Below are positions 23,163 to 33,226 of a stretch of 64,000 nucleotides of DNA, one piece after another. Below the pieces are notes generated by a model, which saw nothing but the letters and a program-made list of their open reading frames with translations, searched no databases and was not told where the DNA came from. Position numbers and translations under genes: made by a program. Source of the stretch: SpSt-333 sp964371615 (lineage in GTDB: Bacteria > Bacteroidota > Ignavibacteria > UBA10030 > UBA8401); assembly GCA_964371615.1 (NCBI GenBank), contig CAYJMS010000003.1, positions 248,001 to 312,000 of the forward strand, written 5' to 3'. Numbering within the stretch: position 1 is the stretch's first letter; each line of letters starts with the position of its first letter.

Positions 23163-24065
23163 TCACCGATTATTCACCAGTCCCCGCAATACGCTGATAT
23201 TTTCCACGTCTTCATGCAGATCGTCGCTCTTCGGCGTTTCCAGAATCTTCGGTATCCGGGCTAACCGATCGTCATTCATCAATAACCGGAATCCCGTCAA
23301 ACCGATCATTCCTTTGCCGATGTGATCGTGACGATCGACCCGCGAACCGAGACCCTTTTTTGAATCGTTAATATGGAATGCGGCAAGCCGATTTATTCCG
23401 ATAATGCTGTCAAACTCTTTAAATGTCTCTTTGAATCCCTTCTCGGTTGCAATATCGTACCCTGCTGCAAAAATATGACAGGTATCGATGCAGACCGCCA
23501 TCCGTTCGGGATCATCGACACCGTCGATGATGGCGCGCAGGTGTTCAAACCGGTATCCGATATTGGTTCCCTGGCCAGCTGTCGTTTCCAAGATGCTTCG
23601 TACCGAAAAGCCTTTTGTCGCTTCGTGGGCGATATTAAGACTTTCGCAAATCCGTTTGATGCCTTCTTCGTCTCCGGTGCCAAGATGCGAACCGGGATGA
23701 AAGTTGAGCAGAGGAATCCCCAGTTGTTCACATCGTTGGAGTTCGTCGATGAATGCGGCGCGGGATTTCTTCAGTGTATCGGGATTCGTCGCGCAAAGAT
23801 TGATCAGATACGAGTCGTGCGACACCACCGGTGCGATGCCGGCCGCAGTAATTTTCTTCTTGTATTGATCGATATCTTCCTGCGCAAACGGTTTCCCGCT
23901 CCATTGATTGTTGTTCTTTGTAAAAACCTGCAGCGCGGTGCAGCCGATGGATACCGCCCGGTCTACGGCTGTATGCACGCCGCCGGCGATGGACATGTGG
24001 GCGCCGAGCAGGGGGCGGAAATTTTCTGATTTTTTGATTATTTGATTTTCCGATTGATCCGACAT
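23163..24065 (-). CDS. nfo: Deoxyribonuclease IV (class II AP endonuclease)
   Basis: 300 residues, family length about 280. TIM-barrel motifs of endonuclease IV: LLGAHMSIAGGVHTAVDRAV, ALQVFTKNNNQWSGKP, SHDSYLINLCA, LLNFHPGSHLG, ILETTAGQGTNIG, CIDTCHIFAAGYDI, AFHINDSKKGLGSRVDRHDH and the final LETPK. These hold the His/Asp/Glu ligands of the three zinc ions. It cuts the DNA backbone 5' to abasic sites in base-excision repair. The N-terminus has about 15 extra residues; an internal Met at residue 24 (MSIAGG) is too late. Confidence 0.95.
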   Translation of the reverse strand: MSDQSENQIIKKSENFRPLLGAHMSIAGGVHTAVDRAVSIGCTALQVFTKNNNQWSGKPFAQEDIDQYKKKITAAGIAPVVSHDSYLINLCATNPDTLKKSRAAFIDELQRCEQLGIPLLNFHPGSHLGTGDEEGIKRICESLNIAHEATKGFSVRSILETTAGQGTNIGYRFEHLRAIIDGVDDPERMAVCIDTCHIFAAGYDIATEKGFKETFKEFDSIIGINRLAAFHINDSKKGLGSRVDRHDHIGKGMIGLTGFRLLMNDDRLARIPKILETPKSDDLHEDVENISVLRGLVNNR

Positions 24066-24090
24066 AATACCGGCTGAGCAATAGTAAATA

Positions 24091-27084
24091 TTATTTTAAC
24101 AGCAGTAATTTTTTTGTGCTTCTGTATGCCGGCGTCGTCATCTCGTAGAAATATATTCCCGATGCAATGCCGTCCGCTTGAAATGTTATTTCGTGGCGTC
24201 CCGCATCCATCGGACCGTCAATCAGGCGGCGGACAATCTGGCCGAGCTGGTTATAAACCGTCAACATTACTGTCGTACGTTCCTTTAATCGAAAAGCGAT
24301 GACGGTCGACGGATTGAAGGGATTGGGATAATTTTGATACAATTCGTAATCACCGGGTTGTTGTCCGGTTCGGACACCTACAACAACATAGACATCGTTC
24401 AATTCGCCGGGAGTGCCGTAGTGTTTCGATGCTTTCCAGTTTTCTGCCGGAACATTGTCTGCTCCGGGATTGATCAAAGACAATGTCGGGCCGCTGCCGT
24501 TTGGAGCGGTGGCCCATGGTGCGGTCGGAAGATAGTGTACGTCGTCCGCAATCTCCTTTGACGGAGTAAAGAGCTGTATTTGTTCTCCGTTACTGCTGAA
24601 TCCAAAATCCATATTACCGAATACATTCTTCACCTCCGGACGGAGTGCAAGGAATTTTGCGGTATCGCGACAAAGGACGGCATATCCCCGCCCCTCGATG
24701 GTGCTTCCCGCGGAAAAAACAAAGTCCTCATCGCTCCCTTGTCCGAACGACCAGCCGGCAAGATCGACCTGATCGGGAGACGGATTGTAGAACTCGACCC
24801 AGTCTTCCGTATCGAACAGCGGCGATGATTTGTAGTTGATTTCGTTGATGACCGGATCGGTTGCCGTTAACGCCGCCGGTTCAAAGACGGCGGTCAACGT
24901 CGAATTCACCGACAGCATGATCGACGTTTCCGGTGCCGCGGATGTCATCACACCTTCCCAACGCACAAATCGGAAACCGGGAAGCGCCTCTGCACGGATT
25001 CGCAGCGGCACACCGCGGAAAAAGGTGTTATATGATCCGTTCTTTTTTACGTCAACGGAATTCGTATAGATCTTTCCTGCCGCAGGATCGTTTCTGCCGA
25101 TGAGAAGTCTGTTGATACCGGGAAGAGAGAATTTTTCGCGAAAATGTTTCATCGACGTGTCGGGGCGGTATGTGGCAAAGTCTTTCATGATCTGGATGTT
25201 GCCGGCCCAATTTTTCATATCCAGTGAAATTGATTGGGGCCAGCGGCTCTTGTGCCGCGGTATTTCGCTTGCAATTCCCAGCGCCAAACTGTCGATCATT
25301 GCGTGGACGCGGTTTTTTTCGAATGTCGTGTTGAGATGAGCGGCGTACCGCTGAATGAATTCGTTTCTGAATCCGGTATTTTCCAGCAATTTCCGAAACA
25401 TCAACGTCGACCAGGGTGGATTCGGCCATTCGGGTCCGTTGGTAGCAGTCGCCTGCGCGAGTGTATTGGTATAGTACTGTCCCTGCCCGTTGCCGCCGAA
25501 GGTAAAGTCAAGGTCGTAAATCATCCACCGCCATTTCGATCCTGCTTTTCTTTCTCTCCATAGTTTCATATTCGATCCCGGCCAATCACCGTTCGCCGCA
25601 TAAATCTGGGCAATCTGGTAGTCGATGTATTCGTCAAGATCAACGATTGAGGCGATGTGTTCAAAATTGCTTTGAATGGCGAGTGAATTCGTTGTCATAT
25701 AGTTGATCATCTCGTTGTACGCAATCACGTCGCCATTGTTTGCTTTGACGTCCTTGCTGATCTCGATCAGGTCGATGTTTTCGCCGTTGACATTGTGGTG
25801 TTCTTCGACATAATGTTCGTTCAGTTTTTCCCTGATATTGTGGATTCCCCAGTACTGTCCGTTGATGAAAAGAACGGAGGGCCGGTAATCGACATAGTCA
25901 ACCTTCATTCCTGTTTTAATTAATGTGTGTGCCATCCCCTCGCGGAACATCGTCCTCCACCAATCCTGCCCGGCGCTTCGCAAGACGAAATTATTATATT
26001 CGGTGATCGTCTGGTCGGGGAATAATCTATACTTCAGTTTTCCAAATCCGTATTCTCCGCGAAAATAGAATGCCAGCGATTTTTGCGGGTACAACCTCGA
26101 ACAGCCGCCGTAGATCTGCACGCCTGTCGAAACGGAAAAAGCCAATTGTTTGTCGTGTTCAAAGAATTCAAGGTCGACGGGGCGTTCCCAGTCCTGGTTC
26201 CAGTTCCGCGGTGCGGTGCTGCAGTTGCCGATAACCCCGTTGGTGCCGATCACATAGATGCCGGATGTATCGCTGAAAAAATTCTCGGGATCGGTGGTAA
26301 GCGAAAAGACCGGCAGGTCTGACTGCATAGAGATAAAATACGTCGACGTCGCAATGCGGCTGGGGAGCATTCCCTCTTTAAATGCGCGCACCCGAAGTAC
26401 CTGCGTTGAATCGACGACAATCGGCGATGAGTATGGCGTGCTGTTCTGCGTCGGCGTATGTCCGTCGCGCGTATATCGAAGGGTCGCTCCGGGTATCGGA
26501 TGGGTAAGCGTTATTATTGTCGCTCCCGGATAAAATCCGGCGGCATGCGAAAAAATCGGCTGGGACAGTTTGTCGATGATACTCGACTCAAGATTCGCCG
26601 ATCCCGGCGTTGCCGGTGACATCGTATACCAGGAGGATGCGCCGTCCGGGTATCGTCCTTTGGAAATATCGTTTAGTTGCGAGCCAAATGTTACCGTATC
26701 CAAAAGAATACCTGCGGGATCGTATAGGCCGATGCTTTCGCCCGATGCACTCAGTTTAAAATTTGCGTGTGTGCCGACCGCCGCATCGTCTGCCCAAATA
26801 ATTACAAATGAATGCGGCTGTACCATAATATCTGCGGTAAAGATGAATTTTTGGGGTTGTGACAGATTATCCGTGATGGAGTATCCATTAAGATTTACCG
26901 CCGATTCGCCTGCATTATAAAGTTCGATCCAGTCGGCATAATCGCTGTAATCGGGATCTTTTATTGTTGTCGCATTCGACGCCATATATTCGTTGATAAA
27001 CACCGTTTGAGCCTTCAGGTGTTGCGTTATTGCGATCAATGCTAGGGATACGGCAAAGAAGAGAATGCGATTGTAAAGGTACAT
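24091..27084 (-). CDS. CotH-kinase/lamin-tail cell-surface protein with type IX sorting domain
   Basis: 997 residues. Order: signal peptide (1-25); lamin-tail domain (about 27-150, FINEYMASNATTIKDPDYSD); a chitobiase-like C-terminal repeat (about 175-245, ATLRYTRDGHTPTQNSTPYS); CotH domain (about 250-620) with SLAFYFRGEYG, NFVLRSAGQDWWRTMFREGM and WRWMIYDLDFTFGG; an InlB-like strand repeat (PGFRFVRWEGVMTS); a second lamin-tail domain (about 745-865, INEINYKSSPLFDTEDWVEF); and a T9SS type A sorting domain (YELYQNYPNPFNPSTVIAFR ... GIYFYEMTT). CotH proteins are protein kinase-like; in spores they phosphorylate coat proteins. Secretion through the Por system is inferred from the C-terminus. Confidence 0.92.
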   Translation of the reverse strand: MYLYNRILFFAVSLALIAITQHLKAQTVFINEYMASNATTIKDPDYSDYADWIELYNAGESAVNLNGYSITDNLSQPQKFIFTADIMVQPHSFVIIWADDAAVGTHANFKLSASGESIGLYDPAGILLDTVTFGSQLNDISKGRYPDGASSWYTMSPATPGSANLESSIIDKLSQPIFSHAAGFYPGATIITLTHPIPGATLRYTRDGHTPTQNSTPYSSPIVVDSTQVLRVRAFKEGMLPSRIATSTYFISMQSDLPVFSLTTDPENFFSDTSGIYVIGTNGVIGNCSTAPRNWNQDWERPVDLEFFEHDKQLAFSVSTGVQIYGGCSRLYPQKSLAFYFRGEYGFGKLKYRLFPDQTITEYNNFVLRSAGQDWWRTMFREGMAHTLIKTGMKVDYVDYRPSVLFINGQYWGIHNIREKLNEHYVEEHHNVNGENIDLIEISKDVKANNGDVIAYNEMINYMTTNSLAIQSNFEHIASIVDLDEYIDYQIAQIYAANGDWPGSNMKLWRERKAGSKWRWMIYDLDFTFGGNGQGQYYTNTLAQATATNGPEWPNPPWSTLMFRKLLENTGFRNEFIQRYAAHLNTTFEKNRVHAMIDSLALGIASEIPRHKSRWPQSISLDMKNWAGNIQIMKDFATYRPDTSMKHFREKFSLPGINRLLIGRNDPAAGKIYTNSVDVKKNGSYNTFFRGVPLRIRAEALPGFRFVRWEGVMTSAAPETSIMLSVNSTLTAVFEPAALTATDPVINEINYKSSPLFDTEDWVEFYNPSPDQVDLAGWSFGQGSDEDFVFSAGSTIEGRGYAVLCRDTAKFLALRPEVKNVFGNMDFGFSSNGEQIQLFTPSKEIADDVHYLPTAPWATAPNGSGPTLSLINPGADNVPAENWKASKHYGTPGELNDVYVVVGVRTGQQPGDYELYQNYPNPFNPSTVIAFRLKERTTVMLTVYNQLGQIVRRLIDGPMDAGRHEITFQADGIASGIYFYEMTTPAYRSTKKLLLLK

Positions 27085-27285
27085 AATGACTCGATTCTAT
27101 GGGGGGAAACAATACTGACGATTCTTTAAGGTAAGAATAAAGACGGGAAAAAGCGGTGAAAACATTTTAGATTCGAATGCCGCTTGGTTGCGCGCTAATG
27201 CAATGTGATGCACTGTGCGCCTTGAAAATTGTGTATATAGTTTACAACATTTTCATTACCTTTTCTATGCGAAAGCGTCATTTCT

Positions 27286-28479
27286 ATGCTTATGAAGACA
27301 CTCCAAAAATTACAACGTAAAAAGAAAAAACTTGTCATCGGCTTGATGTCGGGAACGTCCGCCGATTCAGCGGATGCGGTGCTGACTGAAATTTCGGGTT
27401 ACGGCACATCGATGCGTTTAAATCAGATTGCTTTTGCTTCTGTGAAATATCCAAAAGGATATAAGCTTTTTCTGCTCGCCAATTCTCTTCCGAGGAGAGG
27501 TTCTGTCGATACCATATCGCAATTAAATGTTCTGGTGGCGCATTTTCTCGCCGATGCGGTAAAAGCAGTGGCGCGGAAAGCAAAAATTCCTCTTTCTTCG
27601 GTCGATCTCATCGGTTCCCATGGTCAAACGATACACCATATCCCTGTGCGGCATATTCTGTTTGGAAAAAAAATCCGCTCAACGCTGCAAATCGGCGACT
27701 CCTCCACGCTGGCACAGTTGACCGGTATTCCTGTTGTCGCTAATTTCCGCATGGCGGACATGGCGGCCGGCGGACAGGGGGCGCCGCTTGTTCCCTACTT
27801 CGATTATTTGATGTTTCGGTCTGCCAAAAAACACCGGCTGTTGTTGAATATCGGCGGTATTGCCAATATGACATTGCTGAAAATAGATTGTTCGGTGAAC
27901 GATGTCGTTGCGTTCGATACCGGTCCGGGCAATATGGTGATCGATGCGCTGATGAAAAAATTCTACCGAAAGGAATTTGACGATAACGGCGACGTCGCCC
28001 GCAGCGGGAAAATTATCCTGCCGCTGTTGAAGTATATGATGCGTCATCCATATCTGTACAGACCTCTTCCGAAATCGACGGGTAGAGAATTGTTCGGAGA
28101 GATGTTTATTGCGGAAATTATTAAGAGATCGGGTCGTTTAAAAAAAGAAGACGTTGTCGCTACCGCGACCGAATATACTGCGATGACCGTGTATCATCAA
28201 TTTATAAAGTTTCTCCGTCCGTTGCTGCGTCGTGAAATGCTGAATGAACTGATTGTCAGCGGCGGCGGCGCAAAAAATGTCTGGTTGATGGAATCGCTGC
28301 GGCGGTATTTTTATCCTGCTCACATCAATCGGAGCACGGAATTGGGCATCGACAGCGATTCCAAAGAAGCGCTCTGCTTTGCCGTGCTGGCAAACGAAAC
28401 AATTCACGAACAGCCGTCAAACGTTCCCTCGGTCACCGGTGCCCGCCGCCCGGTCGTTTTGGGTGAGTTCGCGTTCTGA
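27286..28479 (+). CDS. anmK: Anhydro-N-acetylmuramic acid kinase
   Basis: 397 residues. Motifs: KLVIGLMSGTSADSADAVLT (ATP phosphate loop of the family), DLIGSHGQTIHHIP, VANFRMADMAAGGQGAPLVP, LLNIGGIANMT, FDTGPGNMVIDAL and IVSGGGAKN. AnmK cleaves and phosphorylates 1,6-anhydroMurNAc to MurNAc-6-phosphate in murein recycling. The usual SGTSxDGxD reads SGTSADSAD here, a variant I believe is known in this group. The start may be the ATG at 27286 or 27292. Upstream is a 200-base divergent promoter region shared with the CotH gene. Confidence 0.93.
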   Translation: MLMKTLQKLQRKKKKLVIGLMSGTSADSADAVLTEISGYGTSMRLNQIAFASVKYPKGYKLFLLANSLPRRGSVDTISQLNVLVAHFLADAVKAVARKAKIPLSSVDLIGSHGQTIHHIPVRHILFGKKIRSTLQIGDSSTLAQLTGIPVVANFRMADMAAGGQGAPLVPYFDYLMFRSAKKHRLLLNIGGIANMTLLKIDCSVNDVVAFDTGPGNMVIDALMKKFYRKEFDDNGDVARSGKIILPLLKYMMRHPYLYRPLPKSTGRELFGEMFIAEIIKRSGRLKKEDVVATATEYTAMTVYHQFIKFLRPLLRREMLNELIVSGGGAKNVWLMESLRRYFYPAHINRSTELGIDSDSKEALCFAVLANETIHEQPSNVPSVTGARRPVVLGEFAF

Positions 28480-28522
28480 TCTCCCTTTTTGAAGTCGTCC
28501 AATTCTTTAGTAATTTTATTTC

Positions 28523-29407
28523 ATGATGCGATTTATAGCGGTATTCTTCGTCCTTACCGGGGCATTCCAACTATTGCATGCCGGTGTTGACGGTGAAAAA
28601 GATACAACATTCCTGACGCTGCAGCGAAAAGACGTCGCCACATACGGCACTATCGCCTGGTCCGCCGGGGCGGTGTTTATGGAATTCCAGTGGTGGTGGA
28701 AGGACGACTATTTTTATAAACAGCACGCATTTCGTTTCCAAAACGACGGGTATTTCTATAACACCAGTTATGGCGTCGATAAACTGGGACATATGTATGC
28801 ATCGTATCTCATTTTTCATCTGACGTACGATGTCATGAAGTGGGCACATTATGACGATGCTACCGCATTGTGGGCGGCGGTGGCGGTTCCGGCGTCGCAT
28901 GCGCTGGCCATTGAGACTGCCGACGGATTCTCTAAGTGGGCATTCAACATGTCGGATTTGTATTTCAATACGGCGGGAATAGTGTACGGCGCGCTGCAGA
29001 CCGAGTATCCGGTGCTGCGAAATTTCAACTATAAGTGGAGTTATTTTCCCAGCGCATCGGGAGGACGCAACGATCCGGACTGGGGGCCTGCCAGCGATTA
29101 CGGCGGACACATCTATTGGATCTCCGCAAATGTGCACAACCTTCTTCCGGAGCCGGCGCAGAAATACTGGCCGAAGTTCCTGAATATTGCGGTCGGCATG
29201 GGGGCGAAAAATGTTTCCTATGGCGATACCGGTGAGAAGAAACACAAATTCGCCGTGTCGCTCGATTGGAATATGAACGAGATTTTGCCGGATGGCGATA
29301 CCTGGGGTGTATTAAAAAATCTGATCGATAAAGTCCGGTTTCCCGCGCCCGGGATTAAAATGTATTCCGGCGAAAAGCCGCAGGGCAAATTGCTGTTGGT
29401 GAATTAA
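28523..29407 (+). CDS. DUF2279 (YfiM-like) exported protein
   Basis: 294 residues with a signal peptide (RFIAVFFVLTGAFQLLHAGV). Two hydrophobic segments and the conserved text DGYFYNTSYGVDKLGHMYAS, DDATALWAAVAVPASHALAI and SKWAFNMSDLYFNTAGIVYG fit DUF2279 (YfiM-type). The YGVDK-GH motif is the family core. Function unknown; an envelope role is likely. The following gene starts immediately after its stop codon, and both may build one outer-membrane pair. Confidence 0.82.
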   Translation: MMRFIAVFFVLTGAFQLLHAGVDGEKDTTFLTLQRKDVATYGTIAWSAGAVFMEFQWWWKDDYFYKQHAFRFQNDGYFYNTSYGVDKLGHMYASYLIFHLTYDVMKWAHYDDATALWAAVAVPASHALAIETADGFSKWAFNMSDLYFNTAGIVYGALQTEYPVLRNFNYKWSYFPSASGGRNDPDWGPASDYGGHIYWISANVHNLLPEPAQKYWPKFLNIAVGMGAKNVSYGDTGEKKHKFAVSLDWNMNEILPDGDTWGVLKNLIDKVRFPAPGIKMYSGEKPQGKLLLVN

Positions 29408-30259
29408 ATGAAAAAACGATCTGCTATGGTATGGATTTATCGATTCTTTGTTTTATGGATTGTATCGTTCTTTCTTCTGCCGATTTCGCTTGTCGCAGCG
29501 GGCTCTGATTCACTTCTTACATTCCTCCCGCGCGAGAAATATGTTCCGGTCTTTACGGCGGACGGCAATGCTCACCGCATCTCCTACAACAAAATGACCG
29601 ATAGGGGATCGCTGATCGGCAGCATGGGAGGTATTTTCTCTCTTGCCAACCTTCGCTATGAAAAACTGGATGCACAAATTTCTCTCGCGAGCTCCGTTTA
29701 TACGCATCTGAACAATGCGGGAATTCGCTTTCAGGTGGTCAATGTCGACTTTTTTGTCGATGTCTATGCCGATATCCGGTTGTCGCCGCTATGGACGGTC
29801 CGCATCGGCGGCGGGCACACCAGCCAGCATTTGTCGGACGATGCATTTGAAAGTCTCGGATTTACACGGTCGGTGAACTATGCCAGGGATTATTATCAAT
29901 TCTTCGTACTACGGCAGTTTCCTGCCGTGCGGGGATTTGTCTACGGCGGATCGTATTACACCCATTCCTTTCTTATCGACACCCGGATCGACGGACAATG
30001 GCTTTTTCAGGCGGGGGGTGAGTTTTTGAATACGCATCTCTACGGACCGCTGCACGTTTATACCGCGGTGGATATTAAATTGCGTGGTGAGCTGGAGTAC
30101 GGTTCGACGCAGAGTTATCAGGCGGGATTGAAAATCTCCGGCGATTCGTTTTCGGCGATTCGTCTGTCGTACACCTTCAGGACTGGACTTGAAGAACGGG
30201 GACAGTTTTACAATCAGAAGATAAGTCGTCATATGATCGGAATGTTTTTTGATTTTTAA
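29408..30259 (+). CDS. DUF1207-like outer-membrane protein
   Basis: 283 residues, signal peptide near residues 8-32 (FFVLWIVSFFLLPISLVAAG). The body alternates short aromatic strands typical of a small beta-barrel, and RIGGGHTSQHLSDDAFESLG resembles the DUF1207 core (YHxSSHLGDE). The C-terminal residue is phenylalanine (MIGMFFDF), as in many outer-membrane barrels. The gene starts at the base after the DUF2279 stop, so translation is coupled. Function unknown. Confidence 0.75.
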   Translation: MKKRSAMVWIYRFFVLWIVSFFLLPISLVAAGSDSLLTFLPREKYVPVFTADGNAHRISYNKMTDRGSLIGSMGGIFSLANLRYEKLDAQISLASSVYTHLNNAGIRFQVVNVDFFVDVYADIRLSPLWTVRIGGGHTSQHLSDDAFESLGFTRSVNYARDYYQFFVLRQFPAVRGFVYGGSYYTHSFLIDTRIDGQWLFQAGGEFLNTHLYGPLHVYTAVDIKLRGELEYGSTQSYQAGLKISGDSFSAIRLSYTFRTGLEERGQFYNQKISRHMIGMFFDF

Positions 30260-30306
30260 GGTACACGGTTTACTATTACGGGATATCAATAACGGCGGAA
30301 ATAGCC

Positions 30307-30765
30307 ATGAAAATACGAAGAGGAACGCGGAAAGACGCGGAGACGATTGCGCGCTATAATGTCGCTCTCGCAAAAGAGACCGAACATTTTGATCTCAATT
30401 TTAAACGGACACTCAAGGGCGTCAACGGCATGTTCGACGATCGTGCGCGGGGATTTTATTTGGTCGCCGAATTAAACGGACGTATTGTCGGACAATTGAT
30501 GATCACATATGAGTGGAGCGATTGGCGTAACGGGGTGTTTTGGTGGATCCAGAGCGTTTATGTTGAAGAAGAATATCGCGCACGAAAAGTTTTTTCGTCC
30601 CTTTATCATTATGTGATTGCGATGGCAAAAAAGGAGGGAAACGTCTGCGGACTGCGGCTGTACGCCGAGAAACAGAACATAAAGGCGCACACGGTGTATA
30701 AAAAACTCGGCATGACGGTGACTGACTACGATCTTCTTGAGGTGGATTTTATTTTGAAGCGGTAA
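30307..30765 (+). CDS. GNAT N-acetyltransferase
   Basis: 152 residues: KIRRGTRKDAETIARYNVAL at the start, IQSVYVEEEYRARKVFSSLY as the acetyl-CoA motif (R-A-R-K-V, less glycine-rich than usual) and GLRLYAEKQNIKAHTVYKKL, GMTVTDYDLLEVDF at the end. Related proteins are annotated as GNAT acetyltransferases of unknown target. Lies 47 bases after the DUF1207-like gene. Confidence 0.85.
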   Translation: MKIRRGTRKDAETIARYNVALAKETEHFDLNFKRTLKGVNGMFDDRARGFYLVAELNGRIVGQLMITYEWSDWRNGVFWWIQSVYVEEEYRARKVFSSLYHYVIAMAKKEGNVCGLRLYAEKQNIKAHTVYKKLGMTVTDYDLLEVDFILKR

Positions 30766-30792
30766 ATATGCTTCCCCGGTGCGTTCGTTGTA

Positions 30793-31482
30793 TTATGCGG
30801 TAAAAAGGAAAAAATATTGTCCGTCCGGCGACTCTGCGATCGCGTGACCTTTCATTCCTATCTCATCTTCCTCTTGCGCAAATGTCATCCCTCTTTCCTT
30901 TAATTTCCCTATCCGCTCCGCCATATCGGATTCAAAATATGTTAACGACGGGTTGCGGAATGCATGCGGGCAACTTCCCTTTTCGTACAGGCCGATTTTC
31001 ATTTTACCGTCGTCAAGCGTACACCATGTGTTTTGGCGCGTTGTCACTTTAAATCCGACATTCTGCCACCAGGAAATCGATCGTTCCATATCCGTTGTTT
31101 CCAGGCTGATCTCATAAAATGTTCCGCACAATGACGACGGTTTTTTCGGGAATTCGCTGAGGGCGAAGGCCTCCGACGAAATAAGCAATATCAGAAGCCC
31201 GTTCGGCTCTTGGAGTATGGCGTGGTGTTGCGATTTTTCGACAATTGTGATCTCGAGATTTTCCGCCATGTGGATGGCGTTGGAGATATCGGAAACACAA
31301 TACGATAACGTCGAAGCGGGTTTGTCGGCACGTCGAATATCAAAAAAATAATTTCCATCCGTCATCAACGCTGTGGTGTTGTCCTGAGAGACGGCGGTGA
31401 ATCCCAGTGTGCGGCAGAATGCCCCGGTCTTCTCCGGCGAGGATGTATAAAGAGTAATGAATGCGCAGTGTCCGAGCTTCAT
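30793..31482 (-). CDS. VOC-family protein with two domains
   Basis: 229 residues with two glyoxalase/VOC repeats: first about 5-105 (HCAFITLYTSSPEKTGAFCR, LGFTAVSQDNTTALMTDGNY), second about 120-229 (GTFYEISLETTDMERSISWW, VGFKVTTRQNTWCTLDDGKM, GHAIAESPDGQYFFLF). No metal-binding His/Glu set can be assigned with certainty. Role unknown. Convergent with the GNAT gene, 27 bases apart. Confidence 0.82.
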   Translation of the reverse strand: MKLGHCAFITLYTSSPEKTGAFCRTLGFTAVSQDNTTALMTDGNYFFDIRRADKPASTLSYCVSDISNAIHMAENLEITIVEKSQHHAILQEPNGLLILLISSEAFALSEFPKKPSSLCGTFYEISLETTDMERSISWWQNVGFKVTTRQNTWCTLDDGKMKIGLYEKGSCPHAFRNPSLTYFESDMAERIGKLKERGMTFAQEEDEIGMKGHAIAESPDGQYFFLFTA

Positions 31483-31623
31483 CGTGTTGGTATTCCCGCA
31501 GTTATTGTGAACCTAAATTACATAAAACTTCTCTTTATTGCATCGGCGGGGAAAGATTTTCTGCAACTTTATCCGTAAAAAACAAGTCTAATAGGTTGCC
31601 TATACACTTTTTCGGGAGATCCT

Positions 31624-33099
31624 ATGACTCTTCGCACCTATCGGTATATTTCAATTACTCTGTTTATTCTCACCGTCGCCGCCACCATTCTTGCCAGCTC
31701 CCAGGTTAAAACTGAAACACTCGACGATCTCGTTGCCGGATTCGTGAAACAACAACAGTTCAACGGATCCGTGTTGATCGCCCATAACGGTAAGGTTGTC
31801 TTGCGTAAAGGATACGGCTATGCAAATTTCGAACTTCGTTCCCCGAATGAAGCGGATACAAAGTTCCGTCTCGCCTCGGTAACGAAACAATTCACCGCTA
31901 TGACGGTGATGCAGCTGGTTGAGCGGGGTGCGTTGCGATTGGACGGAACGATCTCCGAATATCTGCCCGACTATCCCAAAGAAACCGGTTCAAAGGTGAC
32001 CATCCATCACCTGCTGACGCATACGTCCGGTATTCCAAGCTATACCGACTTTCCGGGATTCATGCGTAATCAGGTCCGCGATCCTTACCGGCCTCAGGAT
32101 TTTATAAAGTTCTTTAAGGATTCTTCGCTGCTGTTTCAGCCCGGCGAGCGTTTTGCCTACAACAATTCCGCATACTTTCTCCTCGGCGTTATTATCGAAA
32201 AGGTAACGGGAAAACCATATGCGCAGGTTCTTGCGGAACAGATTTTTATCCCGCTGGGAATGAAGAATACCGGTTATGATGTCAATGCGCGCGTCCTGCC
32301 AAAGCGGGCGGCCGGTTATCAACTTAACGGCGATCAACTCGTAAATGCTCCGTATATCGATATGTCCATACCGTACGCGGCGGGTTCGCTGTACTCGACT
32401 GTGGAAGATCTGCTGTTGTGGGACAATGCGTTGTATACAGAAACGCTGGCGAAAAAAGAAACCATAAATAAAATCTTCACGCCGCACATCAGCGCTGCGG
32501 GGCCGGGTGTTCCGAATTATTACGGATACGGCTGGTTCCTCGGAAAGGAACAGATCGGATCTTCGGCGGATAGTGTCGAAACAATTGAGCATGGCGGGGG
32601 GATTTTTGGATTCAACACGCTGATGTTCCGCGTGCCGAAAAGCAAAACAACAATCATTCTGCTCTCCAATGTCACCGGCGGACGCCTGCGTGATATGACG
32701 CGAAGTATTTTGGGGGTTTTATACGATAAACCGTATGATAGGGCGAAACAATCCGTTGCAACGTCACTGAAAAATGATATCCAAAAAATCGGATTGGAAA
32801 AAGCGATATCCGCGTATCGCGTCAACAAAGAAAAGAAGTCCGAATATTATTTGAACGAGGGTGAGTTGAATGGAGCCGGATATGAATTTTTGGCACAAAA
32901 GAAGTTCAGCGAAGCGATTGCCATATTCACATTAATGGTCGAGGCGTTCCCGCGTTCGTCCAATGCCTACGATTCCCTGGGAGAAGGATATATGATGAGC
33001 GGCGATAAAGAAAATGCGATTAAGAATTACGAAAAGTCGATTGAATTAAATCCAAATAATGACAACGGCAAAGAGATGTTGAAAAAGTTAAAGAATTAA
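31624..33099 (+). CDS. Exported serine hydrolase (beta-lactamase/class C-like) with TPR tail
   Basis: 491 residues with a signal peptide (ISITLFILTVAATILASSQ). Beta-lactamase-type catalytic motifs: SVTK in RLASVTKQFTAM (Ser about residue 86), YNN in FAYNNSAYFLLG in place of the usual YxN, and HGG in IEHGGGIFGF. Residues about 410-490 form at least two TPR units (EAIAIFTLMVEAFPRSSNAY, DSLGEGYMMSGDKENAIKNY, EKSIELNPNN). This combination is common for D-aminopeptidase/esterase-like proteins in Bacteroidota; hydrolysis of beta-lactams is not implied. Substrate unknown. Confidence 0.9.
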   Translation: MTLRTYRYISITLFILTVAATILASSQVKTETLDDLVAGFVKQQQFNGSVLIAHNGKVVLRKGYGYANFELRSPNEADTKFRLASVTKQFTAMTVMQLVERGALRLDGTISEYLPDYPKETGSKVTIHHLLTHTSGIPSYTDFPGFMRNQVRDPYRPQDFIKFFKDSSLLFQPGERFAYNNSAYFLLGVIIEKVTGKPYAQVLAEQIFIPLGMKNTGYDVNARVLPKRAAGYQLNGDQLVNAPYIDMSIPYAAGSLYSTVEDLLLWDNALYTETLAKKETINKIFTPHISAAGPGVPNYYGYGWFLGKEQIGSSADSVETIEHGGGIFGFNTLMFRVPKSKTTIILLSNVTGGRLRDMTRSILGVLYDKPYDRAKQSVATSLKNDIQKIGLEKAISAYRVNKEKKSEYYLNEGELNGAGYEFLAQKKFSEAIAIFTLMVEAFPRSSNAYDSLGEGYMMSGDKENAIKNYEKSIELNPNNDNGKEMLKKLKN

Positions 33100-33226
33100 T
33101 ATTCTTTGTTGTGCGTGTCCTTTCGCGGATTCATGGGTGGTGTATCCTCTCTGTGAATCCGCGATTTTTATTTCTGCTCGCGCTATCATGTTTCTTTTTC
33201 ATTTCCTTCCTGCGTACCTTCTATGT

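Noticed and set aside
27085..27285. Small gene in the CotH-anmK divergent gap
   Set aside because: No frame with ribosome site and sensible composition; the 200 bases are better explained as two divergent promoters.
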